From assembly GCF_002994745.2 (NCBI RefSeq), contig NC_037091.1, forward strand, positions 34,226,612-34,290,611: a DNA stretch of 64,000 bases, in the 5' to 3' direction. This document shows positions 24,721 to 36,819 of the stretch, piece after piece. This DNA comes from Rosa chinensis (Eukaryota; Streptophyta; Magnoliopsida; Rosales; Rosaceae). The first letter of the stretch is position 1, and every line of letters begins with the position of its first letter. The notes below the pieces were generated by a model. That model did not search any database, was not told the origin of the DNA, and saw only the letters and a list, made by a program, of their open reading frames with translations. Both the position numbers and the translations under genes were made by a program.

Positions 24721-25977
24721 ATGAGCAAGTCTTCTGCAGGGGAAGGTTCATCCTCAAAAGCGAAAGCTGGACCCTCGCAGCCGGCCGAAACTTCATTTAA
24801 GCGCAAGCGTGGAGTCTTCCAAAAAGAATGTTCGTTTTCCCCTTTTATGTTACAACCATTTCAGCCTTTTTCATTCGGTTGAATTACATATTTGCCTGTA
24901 ATTTTCTTATGGATTTTGGTTAAATCCTTTTGTGCATATCTTACAGTGCAGCACATGATGTATGGTTTCGGAGATGATCCCAATGTATGTATGTAGCTTC
25001 TATGTAAACACACATAAATTTTAGTCTATTCTCAGCTTGTCACTTGACTTTTCTAATCTACTGATAAGCACTTCTCTGTTGCTGGCAGCCTCTTCCGGAG
25101 AGTGTGGCTCTCATGGAGGACATAGTGGTTGAATACATTACAGATTTGGTAACTACACTTGAGCTAGTTGATATGTATATATTAGGCTAAATATGGTCAG
25201 GCAGGTGTTGTTGTTTTAAACAATTAAACCCAACTATGAAACTTCTCTGCAGGTACATAAAGCCCAAGATACTGGATCAAATAGGGGAAAGCTATCAGTG
25301 GAGGATTTTCTCTACCTAATCCGCAAGGTATCTTCAATGCTGTATATATCCTAAACCATGACAAGTTTGTATCCAACTTGTATTTTACAATCTGGATTTA
25401 GAAATTATTGATTTTTTATGTCAACTAGTTCAGTAGGATATATACAATTGTTGGCTTGGAACTCCTTATAAGAAAAAAGTACTTTAATTGGAATATACCA
25501 TGCTCTGAATGTCTGAGATGAAAATAAGGGATTTATTCTCTCCTAAATGTAATGGTTAAAATAGTACAGGCTAATAGTATGTCTCTAATATCAAATGTTG
25601 GATTGTCCGAAGACTTTAGAGTTTAGAGTCAGTTTCTTCTTGATATCTTGATACAAGTACTTGAATTCTCTCCTATGTTAATGATCATTGACCTAAACAT
25701 ATTCTTTGGCTTAGGATACTCTTTAGCAGTTACACTTTTCTATAACATGTTACCTGATTTAAGTCTGGTATCAATCTTACTGGTTATCTTCTTCCCAGAT
25801 AGAAGAAAAAGACTAACACAACTACTTCTTCAGGATTCTCCAAAACTTAACCGCTGTAAGGAATTGCTGTCTATGAATGAAGAGCTAAAGCAAGCAAGGA
25901 AGGCTTTCGAGACAGATGAAGAGAACCTGCGGAAAGCTTTTGAGGCGGATGATGATAAACTGGGATCAACAGAATAA
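24721..25977 (+). CDS. TAF13: TFIID subunit TAF13
   Basis: TBP-associated factor 13 is a small histone-fold subunit of TFIID that pairs with TAF11 in the nucleus. Five exons join in frame with GT-AG borders: 24721-24829, 24947-24984, 25089-25148, 25253-25327 and 25834-25977. They give 141 residues, close to the usual plant length. Family signatures are LQHMMYGFGDDPN, PLPESVALMEDIVVEYITDL, KLSVEDFLYLIRK and KLNRCKELLSMNEELKQARK. The N-terminus is a Ser/Lys-rich unstructured tail and the C-terminus is acidic. Every splice site is normal and there is no internal stop, so the gene looks functional. The 5' leader (about 24440-24720) may hold an intron, with a GTAAGC site at 24478. A hAT MITE and a direct repeat lie upstream, and a FAN1 pseudogene lies downstream on the same strand. 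Confidence 0.95.
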
Positions 25978-26280
25978 TATCTACAGATTAATATCTTCTT
26001 TAGGCTGATGATTTTGCTGTACATCGTATGTTTGGTTAAACAAATCTGACTATGATGCCCAAAATTAATTCCGTACTTGCACACGGTTGGTTTGATCCCT
26101 ACCGCACTATGTTGCTGAAACTTTGTCCAAAACTTGGTCCTTTACTTTATATGTTGGGCATTTTCATGTCCAAGGAAAATGGCCAAAGTCCCCCTATTGA
26201 ATTAGACTGAATATGATGCTTCAGGAGTGTTGGCCTCTTTTATGAGACATAAAAATGCATGCGAACGCTAAACATATAAA

Positions 26281-26505
26281 TCATTATGTTCTTATAAATG
26301 CCAAACAGAGAAGACGGATTTGTTGGTGGATCAAATAATTTCACTTCTTTAGGATTCTCAATAAGAAACAAAGAGTAGGTATACGAAAGAAGGGTTTAAT
26401 CACCAAAGGCATACATCATAGAATACTAGGACTACAACAAAAAGATCTTTAAAGAATGTACTGCATGCTATCCCAAAAAAAAGAAGCTGCGGAGGGCTTC
26501 TTAAT
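26281..26505 (+). repeat. Right copy of the direct repeat flanking TAF13
   Basis: Matches 23003-23221 in the same orientation. The best-kept part is cacttctttaggattctcaa followed by ataagaaacaaagag. It lies between the TAF13 3' end and the start of the inverted FAN1 copy. Confidence 0.8.
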
Positions 26506-26826
26506 TTCTTTTTAACTTTTCTGTACCGGCCTCATCATGTTACAAATTTGAAACAACGAAAATGTATCCCTTATCTAACCAAGAACAGCTTTGATCTTTG
26601 TTTTCTGCTCCTGTTAGTGAAGTGGGGAATAGAACCTCAAATGTGACTTGTAAGTTTCCTTTCTTTGAGTGGAAGTGCAGAGGCATCCACAGACGATAAA
26701 ATAGTTACCCATTCCCTGCTCTGGATAAAATATACCCATTCCCTGCTCTGGATAATAGTTTTACATTGTCATTTCCTGCTTTGGATAATATTTTCCATTC
26801 TCATTTCCTTGTGGGTTTCCTTTCAG

Positions 26827-28188
26827 GGATGCGTTACCTCTGTTCCCAAACATTCTATTGATGTTGTCCCAATACAGATAGTGTGTCACAAGACCAGTGA
26901 TGATAAGGACTTTAATGATGACAAGGTTTTCAGATGTTTATGGAGAAATGCTCAGCAAGTAATTGAATCTACAAAGTCCTGTCCGCCCAGTGCAATAAAA
27001 TATCAGAATAACTTATGTGTTTTCATACGTGAGGTTTTGAGAAACAGTTCTCACCTCTTGACAGATGATGAAAAGGATTTCATCGGTATGTATTCAAATG
27101 CTTGTGTTGTGATATTCCTATAGTTTCCTTTTAATCTTTTTCACAAGTTATGACTGTTATATGTATCATTTTGGCAGAGTCGTTTACTTCGATGTCAGAT
27201 GATAGTCAGAGGCTATTTGTTCAGCTTTATACACGGAAAGGTTTGTACTTTCCAGATCTTACAGGCATGGTTGTATTATTTTTATTTTCAATTATTCTGC
27301 TGAATACTGTAAGAGAACCAGGGACATGGTTGTCTATAAGCTAGTCTTTTTTATTTTATTTTTTTTCAAAAGGCTAGCTTATGGAAAATAGTGTCCCCAT
27401 TTCTATTACAGTAGTAGGCACAACATAAGCTACCCTTATATTATGTACATTGTGGCATCTGGTGTGCTGGCCATCACAAAACATTCACTTTCCTATCCAA
27501 CATAGTAAACGCTGTTCAAACTTCACTTATGGGAGAATATGAAATTTTAATACCATTCCTAAGTCTCCTAATCTCATATTCTTAAGGAAATCACCCCTTC
27601 GGAGGCCTAGAGTGTGTCTCATAGTTGCCTTCTGTTAGGTGTAACTTTTGTGTTATATGATAAGTAAACCTGGTATAATTTGAGTGGTTGTCATCATGGT
27701 CATTTAAATGCTGAAAAGAGGACTGGTCTATAAGAATTGGTTCATAAGAAAAGGCAGTATTTTTTTAATTTGAAATTTTAATTTTAATATACATCCTTGT
27801 GCTATACCAACAGATCAACTATTAAGTTTTTTCTTTTCTAGAAACTGATTGAGTATCCCCCATTCCACCAAAAAAAAAAAAAACTGATTTATTATGATGG
27901 TTTTCTTGGTCAGGCCCATGGTTTCGGCTGTCTGCTATTTCATACCCAGAATTACTGGATCCCCAACAAGCAATGAAAGAGCTGTCTGCTAATAGAATAC
28001 TATCAGTTGGATATGCTGTATGTTTTAAAATTCAGATTAAGGCTGATGGATAATTTGTTTGTGATATTGCAGAGACAGGGAATACATCTTGCTTTGAAAC
28101 AAATAAACTATCTGATGATGATATTAAGGAGATTTTGGATTTGCTCACTGTATCTGAGCTACGTGAAATCTTGTGCATCCTTAAGCAG
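26827..28188 (+). pseudogene. Partial FAN1 copy (exons 5-7), inverted and stop-containing
   Basis: Three exon equivalents are 26827-27085 (259 bp), 27178-27240 (63 bp) and 27914-28188 (275 bp; the minus-strand original is 278 bp). Exon lengths, phases and splice sites of the first two match the minus-strand gene. The first starts GCVTSVPKHSIDVVPIQ. In the third, a TAA at 28051-28053 interrupts the frame after VCFKIQIKADG, where the original reads GKFVCDI, and three bases are lost downstream. Exons 1-4 (UBZ, HIRAN) are absent. Read-through from TAF13 would transcribe it in the FAN1 sense direction. It cannot make FAN1. Confidence 0.88.
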
Positions 28189-28450
28189 GTTGACATCTAA
28201 AATATATCTATTGGCATCACCTTTGCAGACTTTCTTTTAGAGATCATCTCATTAAACTCTATACCACAGTATTGGAGTGTTAAAATGAATTCAAGTATTT
28301 TATAAAGAAAAAAACTCAGGGCCATCAGCAGTTTATATTATCCGACTGAGATTGGTTTCTGCATATGTACTTAAATCACTTTAAATGAAACCTGCAATAA
28401 CCATCTCAACCATTATTTACACATTTGGGGAGTGTTCACTTGAATATACT

Positions 28451-29923
28451 CAGAGCAGTCTCAAACTTTCCGGAGGCCCTGTGCGAAAGTTTAAGATGCG
28501 GCCCTCCAAGCTTCAATCTTATATGAAATTTATACTTGAACAAACACACAATGTAAAATCAAATAACCATGATCAATATATATCATTAGATGAGCCTACA
28601 AAAGAGGCTAAATATTCAATACAAACATAAAGTTTGCAGCAAAAAATAATTACAAAAAGATGCTTTGATCTGAAACCCTCAAAATAACACATTCTAGCAG
28701 TGTTGATTGATATTCATTTGAAAATCCATCTCCTTGCCTTCTTACCTGCAAACTGATCAATTAGCTTATCACAATTGATTTTTCCAAGATATTCGTTCTC
28801 AATAGAAATCAAAGCAAGTCCATTTAGCCTTTCTTGTGACATAGTTGATCGCAAATAAGACTTCAATAACTTTAACTTGGAAAAACTCCTCTCAGCTGAA
28901 GCAACAGTAACAGGCACAGTTAATAATATTCGATATGCAAGTCTAACAATTGGGCAAGTATTCCTTTCCTGTAAGAAATTCAATCATGACCCAAATTATC
29001 GACAACTACATTGCCATCAGTGTGCTCTTCTGCCACTTCATTAACTAAATGCCCACCCAAACCTTCTGATTCTCTACTAATGAACCTATCAAGACTTCCC
29101 CTTAAAGAATTAACCAACTCTGCATTTTTTTCTTCTTTAAGCGTTTTGCATGTCCAGATAAACATTTTCTTTTAGGAGGCATGCTTCTAAATTTTAGCAA
29201 ATCAATTCAAGCAACATCCCCAGACAATTCAAGCAAAATTAGCAAATCAATGTGAAGGAGGGAACCTGATTCCTTGAACTCAAATCATAGTCTGTGACTC
29301 TGAGTTTGTTCACTGCTCGACTTCTCCAATTTCTCAATTCCAGAATCCCACAAAATTGCTTGATGGCCTACTGACCTAGACCTTTGTAATCTGGAAACCA
29401 AATCAAACCCAGATCAAACCATTAGGAATAACCCATCAAAGAATCATTACGGGACCGAGTAAATAACACAGCAAACATTGATTAATTTGATTCAATCATA
29501 CCTGAGTGGCTGGATAGAGAGGTACTGAGGTCGACTGATCGATGAGAATTGAGGAGAAGAGAGGAGAGACAGAGGTTAGAGACTCACAGAACGCAGAAAA
29601 AAGAGGAGGATAAAGTTTGGTTGTGTTTGTGACTTTGTGTGGCTGGATAGAGAGAGGTAGGCAGCTAATTTCACATCATCTGAAGGTTTTAATATTTATT
29701 TATTAAATATAAAACTATTAAAAAAATTGGGCCCTCTAAAGAGGGTATCAGGTGAACGTAGCAAGAGGAGTAGAGGACCATGGGGGGCCTATTTTATATT
29801 ATTTATAATTATTAATATATATTAATATATATATAAAACCAAAAAAAAAAAAAAAATTTGGGGCCCTCTCAATTAGGGGCCCTGTGCTGTCGCTCATGTT
29901 GCACAGCTTGAGAGCCGGCCCTG
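28451..29923 (-). mobile_element. hAT deletion derivative with 8-bp TSD aatatact
   Basis: Exact repeats aatatact lie at 28443-28450 and 29924-29931. The uninterrupted site is preserved in the other arm of the duplication near 790-800. The ends are CAGAGCAGTCTCAAAC on the left and, read inversely, CAGGGCCGGCTCTCAAG on the right, typical of hAT. At 1473 bp it holds only the two ends of a transposase gene on the minus strand. Confidence 0.92.
28714..29182 (-). pseudogene. hAT transposase remnant (N-terminal start plus dimerisation tail)
   Basis: A start MPPKRKCLSGHAKRLK followed, after a frameshift, by NAELVNSLRGSLDRFISRE resembles the N-terminus of plant hAT proteins with a TTF-type zinc finger. 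It is then joined to the C-terminal hAT dimerisation region (PVTVASAERSFSKLKLLKS, LRSTMSQERLNGLALISIE). The zinc finger and most of the catalytic domain are deleted. A possible splice acceptor (ttgaatttcttacag) precedes the last part. It is inactive but may be mobilised in trans. Confidence 0.85.
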
Positions 29924-30396
29924 AATATACTGCCTCGAACTTAACCTACAGTGCTGTTTCTCTAGTTTGATTTCTCTAAAAGAAGGTTATAGCCAAACCA
30001 GAAAGTTCAATCTATCTAGGTTCTGTATCAACTTCTCTTAATTTTGTTTAAAGGAATAAGAACTGTTCTGGTTTAAGTTTTTTGCCAAGGATGTCACTGA
30101 ACTTGGAATTTTTTGTTCCTAGTTGACTTAATTATTGAGTGGAGCATTTCGGGTGGATCTTTCTAAATTTGGTTGCGTCCCTAGTTTATGCTTCTAAAGT
30201 GATGAATTGGCTTTTGATGACTACACATGAAGAGCTACTGTGTGGACAGATATGGGTCAAACATCTCTTAATTTTGTCAACTTGGAACAAAAAATTCCAA
30301 GTTCAATCTATCTAGGTTTTGTATCAACTTCTCTTAATTTTGTTTAAAGAAATAAGAACTGTTCTGGTTTAACTTTTCTAACTTTTCTTTAAATTT

Positions 30397-30847
30397 TGTT
30401 AGGAATTTGACCTAAAATTCCTCTTGCGGAAGCAGACAAGTGCAAAACAATATAGATAAACGATCGAGAAAACAAACACGAACTTGTTAACGAGGTTCAG
30501 CAAAGAACTTTGCCTACGTCCCCAAGCTGCTTGGGTTTCACTATAGAAAAAGAAGAATACATGAACAAGAATACAAGAATCTCTCACAAGAAGTTATCAC
30601 CAACTCTCAAGACCTCACTTGCTCTCTCTGTTTAATGCTTCAAAGACTTGATCTACTACTACAACCTATGCCCTTATTTATAGATATCTAACTAGACCCT
30701 ATAAGACATTGGAAACCTATTCCCAATAGACATAGAAACCATTACCAAGTAGGATTATGTAAGCAGGTAGGAAACAATCAAAACTCCTCTTTGATCAAGG
30801 ATTAACAAATCCTTATCCTATGTGGAATCGGATCCACACACCCAACA
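30397..30847 (-). repeat. 3' LTR of the truncated Ty1/copia element (451 bp)
   Basis: Minus strand: TGTTGGGTGTGTGGATCC at the start and AATTCCTAACA at the end. Its inner 341 bp (30507-30847) recur at 47611-47951 with few changes. A polypurine stretch (minus strand CCAAGTGGAAGAT, 30848-30860) precedes it. The flanks aattt (left) and gtttt (right of the other LTR) do not match, so no target duplication is visible. Confidence 0.88.
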
Positions 30848-30947
30848 ATCTTCCACTTGGAGCCGATTACGCTAGTAGCTAACATTCTTCAATACTCTTC
30901 AATCATAGCCAACACAAAACCCATTATCACAGCCAACATCTCCTTCT

Positions 30948-32763
30948 TCAAACTTGGAGACCAACTGAAGCCAAGCACAACTTCAGTTTACTTATTGACA
31001 CAGACTTAGTCAACATATCAGCAGGATTCTCACTTCCTTGAATCTTCAACAATTGCAGCACTTCAGTCTCCACGAGTTCTCGTATGTAGTGATACTTCAT
31101 AGGAATGTGTTTAGTCCTTGAATGAAAAGCAGGGTTCTTTGCCAAGTGAATTGCACTTTGACTATCACTGTGCAATGCACAATTCTCTTGCTTTTTACCC
31201 AATTCCTCCAACAGACCCTTTAGCCACACCATCTCCTTACCAGCCTCTGAGACTGCTACATACTCGGACTCCATTGTAGACAGGGCCACTTGCCCTTGCA
31301 AATTTGAGACCCAAGATATGGCAGCACCACCCACAGTATACACATAACCAGTAGTACTCCGACAAGTATCATGATCTCCTGCCAAGTCTACATCAACATA
31401 TCCTTGTAATTCAGCACTACCTCTCTTGAAACAAAGAAACATATCAGTAGTACCCCGAAGATACCTTATGATCCACTTCACAGCCTCCCAATGTTGCTTT
31501 CCTGGATTACTCATGTACCTACTCACAACTCCAACTGCATGAGCAATATCGGGTCTAGTACACACCATAGCATACATTAAGCTTCCAACTGCCGATGCAT
31601 AAGGTACATTCTTCATATATTCTTTCTCTTTTTTGCTCTTGGGTGATTGTTCCTTGGACAATTTAAAGTAAGCCGCCAACGGTGTTCCTACAGCCTTCGA
31701 TTCATCCATATTGAATCGCTTAAGCACCTTCTCAACATACTCCGCTTGTGAAAGCTTCAGAGTACCAGCCACTTTATCACGGATAATCTTTATACCTAAG
31801 ATTTTCTTCGCCTCACCCAAATCCTTCATCGCGAACTGGTTTGACATCTCTCTCTTCAACTTCTCAATCTTATTGAAGTCTTCCCCAGCTATCAACATAT
31901 CATCCACATACAGTAAAAGAATGATATAAGATTTGTCAAACCTCTTGAAGTAACAACAGTGATCAGATTGACATCTTGTGTAGCCACTCCCACACATGAA
32001 AGCATCAAACTTCTTATATCACTGTCTTGGGGCTTGTTTCAAGCCATAAAGGCTCTTTTGCAGTTTGCATACCAAGTCCTCCTTACCAGGTGCTATAAAA
32101 CCTTGTGGTTGCTTCATGTATATGACCTCATTCAAATCATCATGAAGAAAAGCAGTCTTGATGTCTAGCTGCTCCAAATACAGACCTTCAGCTTCCACTA
32201 AACCAAGCACCACCTGGATTGTGGTATGTTTCACAACCGGCGAAAAGATCTCATCAAAATCAATTCCCTCCCTTTGCTGAAAACCTTTCACAACCAACCT
32301 TGCCTTGTAACGTTTGCTCCCATCAACTTCTTGCTTAATTTTGTAAATCCACTTGTTATGCAATGCTTTCTTACCTGTTGGCAACTTAGCTAACTCCCAA
32401 GTATTGTTGGACATGAGAGAGTCCATCTCATCTTGCATGACACCCTTCCACTTAGCAGAATCTTTATGTTGCATTGCCTCATCATAACTCACGGGTTCAC
32501 CACAGTCAGTTAACAGCAAATAGTTAGCACAAGGCGAGTATATATCAGCTGGTATTCCTTTAGTACTTCTTGACGATACTCTTGGCACAAAAGGAGGTGT
32601 CACTGACTCATCACTAGGAACTTGTTCTTCAGGTTGTGCGACCTCAGGAGCTTCTTCTTGTTGTCGTTCCTCCCCATGATTTCCCTTAGACACATCTTCA
32701 TTGGACAATTCTTCCAACCTTGCAAACTGCCGATCTTTTCTTACAGGACTTTTAGGCTCTGCT
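30948..32763 (-). pseudogene. Ty1/copia Pol fragment: reverse transcriptase and RNase H
   Basis: One frame of about 605 codons has a single TGA (32019-32021) where the family has Trp (QAPRQ, stop, YKKFDAF). Reverse transcriptase motifs are KWIYKIKQEVDGSKRYKARL, LDIKTAFLHDDLNEVIYMKQ and LYVDDMLIAGE. RNase H motifs are the degraded DVDLAGDHDTCRSTTGYVY, ESEYVAVSEA and DSQSAIHLAKNP. The stretch starts abruptly at 32763, where another repeat (TGACAGGACCC) abuts it. Gag, protease, integrase, the primer site and 110 bp of the 5' LTR are missing. Apart from the single stop it is well preserved, so it decayed recently. Confidence 0.93.
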
Positions 32764-33432
32764 TGACAGGACCCGCCCCGGATTTCACCCTGAAATCCGA
32801 AGAGGCCCTGCGGGGCCCACTTTAGAAGAAATTCTATCAAAAATTTGATAGAACTTCCCCTAAAAATGGACAACCCAAAACCTATAGAAAAACATCCACA
32901 CTTCTAAATCATCCATCCTTATTCTCCTGGAGCCACCCTGCTCCCTATATCACAACATCTCACATCTCTCATTTCATAAACCATTCTGAATTTAAGAATA
33001 TTAATCTCATAGGTTATCAGAGCAATCTAATGTACAAGCGAACAAGAGAATAGAAAGCAAGATAAATGACCGATGCTTTTATAATGCGGAAGCTATGACA
33101 GCTATGCCTCAACCCCAAGTACGCTCGACCTCAAGCTAAACTGGCCTGCAAACTGGGCATTTAAAACCGAAGGGCCCAGGGGAAAACATTTAAAATTCGT
33201 TAGAGTGAGTGGACGAAAAATAAGTACTTTCAAATGTATAAGTAAAACTTAATGCTTTCCCAAGTTATTCTCTAAAATCTCGCATGCAGTAACAATCTTG
33301 AAAACACTCTTAATCATCCTCTTTACTGAAATCTCAAACACGTAACAAGAACATCATGAAATCTCTTAAAATCTCATCCTCAATCCTTATAAAAACATCC
33401 TTTTCATGAGGCTCGTTTGATGACTAGAAAGG

Positions 33433-33700
33433 ACTGCTGTCTAGTCATCTCATGCCATCTAGGAGGGACTGCCACCCAGATGACGCATCGGAAGGGACTG
33501 CCAACCGGAATAGGAGGCGGTGGATAGAAGGGACTGCCAACTAGCCACAAGTAGTAGACGGGACTGCCGACTAACCACAGGTAGTAGACGGGACTGCCGA
33601 CTAACTACCTCATGTCATCTGGAAGGGACTGCCAACCAGGTGACGCATCGGATGGGACTGCCAACCGAGCTGTAGTCTGGAAGGGACTGCCAACTAGGTA
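33433..33700 (+). repeat. Irregular repeat array with core agggactgcc
   Basis: About nine copies of (a)gggactgcc(a/g)ac(c/t) occur at 20-45-bp spacing, with two larger units that include gtagtagacgggactgccga. Most copies are followed by a short palindromic partner such as actag or aactagg. Non-coding. Confidence 0.8.
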
Positions 33701-34178
33701 AGATACGCATGCGCCAAAACTGGCCTCATTAATAAACTGAATAGCCTCCTCAAGAACTGAAAATAACCTCTTTCAATCACTTGCTTTCGGAAAGAAACTC
33801 CATATTACCTCAATAAATCAATAATAATTCACCGAAAGCATAACTCAGTAATAACTCACTAACTCAATCCTCGATATCTCAATAAATCCTCGAAAGCATA
33901 ATCACATACTCTATAATTCAATAATTGCTTTCGGAAAGAAAGCTCCATCTAACCCAAGTCTGATAAGTGCGGAATTCAAAACCCAATAAATCTCGATAAA
34001 TCAATCATGCTCAAATATTTGCTAAATCCCTCGCACTCGTATATCTTCATAAAAACTGATATTCGAAAACAATAATTCTCATAATATTTTTCCGAATCAG
34101 TCACTTCCCGAAAATCATTTCCCAACTCAATAACTCATGAATGACTATCTCAAAAATCTACTAAAAGCCCTCAGGAAG

Positions 34179-34693
34179 TGTTAATGTCTAAAAGTCTAGC
34201 GGTAGCTGGACCTTAGTTAACGCTGATCCGGCGGGCGGATCGATACCTTTGTTGTGAGTGGTTCCCGTTACCTGTCAAATAAAATACAATGGGTGTCAGA
34301 GGGAGACCGCGCCGGGCGGTCTTCAACTCTCCGATGCCTAAGTTAGTCAATGTATTTATGTTGACAAAGTAACAGTAGGTAAGTATTGAATGCGTCATTA
34401 ATGAGGAGAGAGGAGAGAACCTTTTATAGGTGAGGAAGAGGATGATCTTCTCTTTGTTTTCGATGTGGGACTGATGGTGCTTCAGTTCCCAGTTTCAGTA
34501 GCTTCTGATGCCATCTTGACACGGCGCGTGGCGGCGCGTCGGCGGTGCTTTGGGGTTGATCCGGGGCTCAGGCGGTAACCCGGCTAACTGTCTTTACGCC
34601 AGTCACTCATATGGTGGGCGTTGGTACCCCTGGTGGTACCATGAGCGTGGCTCATTATAGCTAATTATGCTTGCAAATGGACATGTATGTACA
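34179..34693 (-). repeat. 3' LTR of the gypsy element
   Basis: 515 bp. Plus strand starts TGTTAATGTCT and ends CATGTATGTACA. I found no difference from 45708-46222. The TATA-like stretch corresponds to 34422-34428. Confidence 0.95.
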
Positions 34694-34713
34694 AGTCCCC
34701 CAAATCCCCAGTC
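34694..34713 (-). other. Polypurine tract of the gypsy element
   Basis: The minus strand reads GGGGATTTGGGGGACT just before the 3' LTR. It is the plus-strand primer for reverse transcription. Confidence 0.8.
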
Positions 34714-36819
34714 AAGGAGGGCAATCTTGGTTGGGGAGTTGATCGGCGGTTTGAAGCGTTTCTCCCGCTAGACTTTGCAGAAGCATAATTAGCGTCAGTG
34801 CGTTGTCAACCATGGATTTACTGAGCAAACGCTTTGTGCCCTTTCGGGTGGGCCCCTGCTAGGCCCCCCAGGGAGTCCCCCACTCCCCGGCTAAGATGGA
34901 CCTCCGGATGGTCGTTGTTATTGTTTGTTGAGGGGGAGCTGCACGGAGCAGCGCTGCACGGAGCAGAGGGTGTTGGGTTGCGAGCCCAATCTTAGAACCC
35001 AGGTGACGGGGGTCAACGTACCTGATCAGGGCTGTCGTAGACTGTTGACTAGTCCCCGTGTCCCGTAGGGACATTCTGACCGTAACCCCGCGTGGCGGCG
35101 TTGTCAGAGAGGCGTGGCCTCGGGATCCGCCGCTGGCGGAAGTCCCCCCGCTAGATGTAGCAGGAAGCAGCGTCAAGTAGACGTGCTTGGTATTTTATTG
35201 AGCGGTGTTGCGCTGAATAAAGTACGCAGCTTGTCAGATGAGAAATGGGGTCAGCCAGCGGTGCGCTGTGTAGCGGAGGACGCCCCGTTTACCAAATGAG
35301 GAGAGAAGCTCCGCCGGCGGGGTTTCGCTCAGCGGAGACTCCGTCACTTGGAAGATGACAAGTGAGGATCCGCTGGCGGGGTTTCGCTCAGCGGAGACTC
35401 CGTCACTTGGGAGATGCAAGTGAGGATCCGCTGGCGGGGTTTCGCTCAGCGGAGACTCCGTCACTTGGGAGATGCAAGTGAGGATCCGCTGGCGGGGTTT
35501 CGCTCAGCGGAGACTCCGTCACTTGGGAGATGCAAGTGAGGATCCGCTGGCCGGGTTTCGCTCAGCGGAGACTCCGTCACTTGGGAGATGCAAGTGAGGA
35601 TCCGCTGGCGGGGTTTCGCTCAGCGGAGACTCCGTCACTTGGAAGATGACAAGTGAGGATCCGCTGGCGGGGTTTCGCTCAGCGGAGACTCCGTCACTTG
35701 GGAGATGCAAGTGAGGATCCGCTGGCGGGGTTTCGCTCAGCGGAGAGTCCGTCACTTGGAAGATGACAAGTGAGGATCCGCTGGCGGGGTTTCGCTCAGC
35801 GGAGACTCCGTCACTTGGGAGATGCAAGTGAGGATCCGCTGGCGGGGTTTCGCTCAGCGGAGACTCCGTCACTTGGGAGATGACAAGTGAGGATCCGCTG
35901 GCGGGGTTTCGCTCAGCGGAGACTCCGTCACTTGGGAGATGCAAGTGAGGATCCGCTGGCGGGGTTTCGCTCAGCGGAGACTCCGTCACTTGGAAGATGA
36001 CAAGTGAGGATCCGCTGGCGGGGTTTCGCTCAGCGGAGACTTGCCATGGTTGGGGGTTTACTTGTCAGGTGGTGACTTCCCTTGGAAGCCAAAGAATGAT
36101 GACGGTTGACACGTGGCTAACTCTGAGAGGGTTAGTGTCTGGAGGCTTGTCTCCTAAGCCTAGCCGTCTCCTCGTCATTAATGCGAGTAATGATGGATTT
36201 CGTAACCGAGGCGACGCCTCGGCTAATCCAGGGAGTTAATGAAGACGTGGGACACGTGTACGGTTGGTACGTGATGTAGTTTTGTAGCGGACGGCTCAGG
36301 ATTATTTGATGTTGACATAAAAAGGGGGGAACTGAGCGAGTTTCGACATTTCTGGAAAATCTTCAAATCTGAGTTGCCTGCTTCGAGCCTTGTTCGCCTG
36401 CAAATTGCGAAGGAGATCCCCGGGTTTGCGTGGAGTAGTCGGGCTGGAGAGGACGAAATCTGTTAGTGAAGACGAGCTGCACTCCAAAGTTTTCGACGTG
36501 AGGTTGGTATTTCGGATCCTCTTCCTGTTTCATTGAATCTGCAATGGTGGTTTCTGGGTTTTGGTATTTCTGTTAATGGTATGATATTGCTTCTGTGTTG
36601 TTCTCGGAGGGTGTAGGGAGAGATTTGAGGGAGGTTATGGTGTTTGACAGAAAGTTGGGGTTTTGGGTTTTGCTAGACGGTCTAATCTGGGTTGAGCGTG
36701 CGGTTGTTTTTGTTTTGGTATTTTTGTGGGTAGTTGTTCTTGGCATCTTTGGCTATATCTGATGTGAGAGTAGGTTAGATCTGTATTTGTGCTAACTGAT
36801 GTGGGTTTTAGGGTTTGGG
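34714..36819. other. Non-coding internal region of the gypsy element upstream of the antisense gene
   Basis: About 2.1 kb without a convincing gene. It contains the minisatellite at 35305-36045. It must also hold the promoter of the plus-strand gene if that gene is expressed. The short open frames in the minisatellite merely translate the repeat. Confidence 0.6.
35305..36045 (+). repeat. 58-60-bp minisatellite, 13 units, inside the gypsy element
   Basis: The core gaggatccgctggcggggt, then ttcgctcagcggagactccg, then tcacttgg(g/a)agatg(a)caagt, repeats 13 times. Two unit variants, gggagatgcaagt and ggaagatgacaagt, are interspersed. Each unit contains the inverted pair ccgctgg...cagcgg, so it can fold into a hairpin. 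Confidence 0.95.

Larger units (their letters stand above)
26698..30396 (+). repeat. Right arm of the large inverted duplication
   Basis: It corresponds to 345-2460 in reverse orientation. Without the hAT insertion (28451-29923) it is about 2.2 kb, like the left arm. It starts at aaaatagttaccc in the intron before FAN1 exon 5. It is cut off at 30396 by the copia LTR. Near 26698-26800 a short motif ending ctgctctggataat is present in three variants where the left arm has one. Confidence 0.87.

Noticed and set aside
33433..33700. Possible CRISPR-like array (regular core, variable spacers)
   Set aside because: The core is only about 10 bp and diverged, spacing is irregular, and the context is a plant LTR-like repeat.
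35234..35989. Minus-strand frames of 76 and 156 codons with repeated SPLSETPPA units
   Set aside because: They translate the 58-60-bp minisatellite; unit lengths of 58-60 bp do not keep the frame by design, and no start context or family fits.
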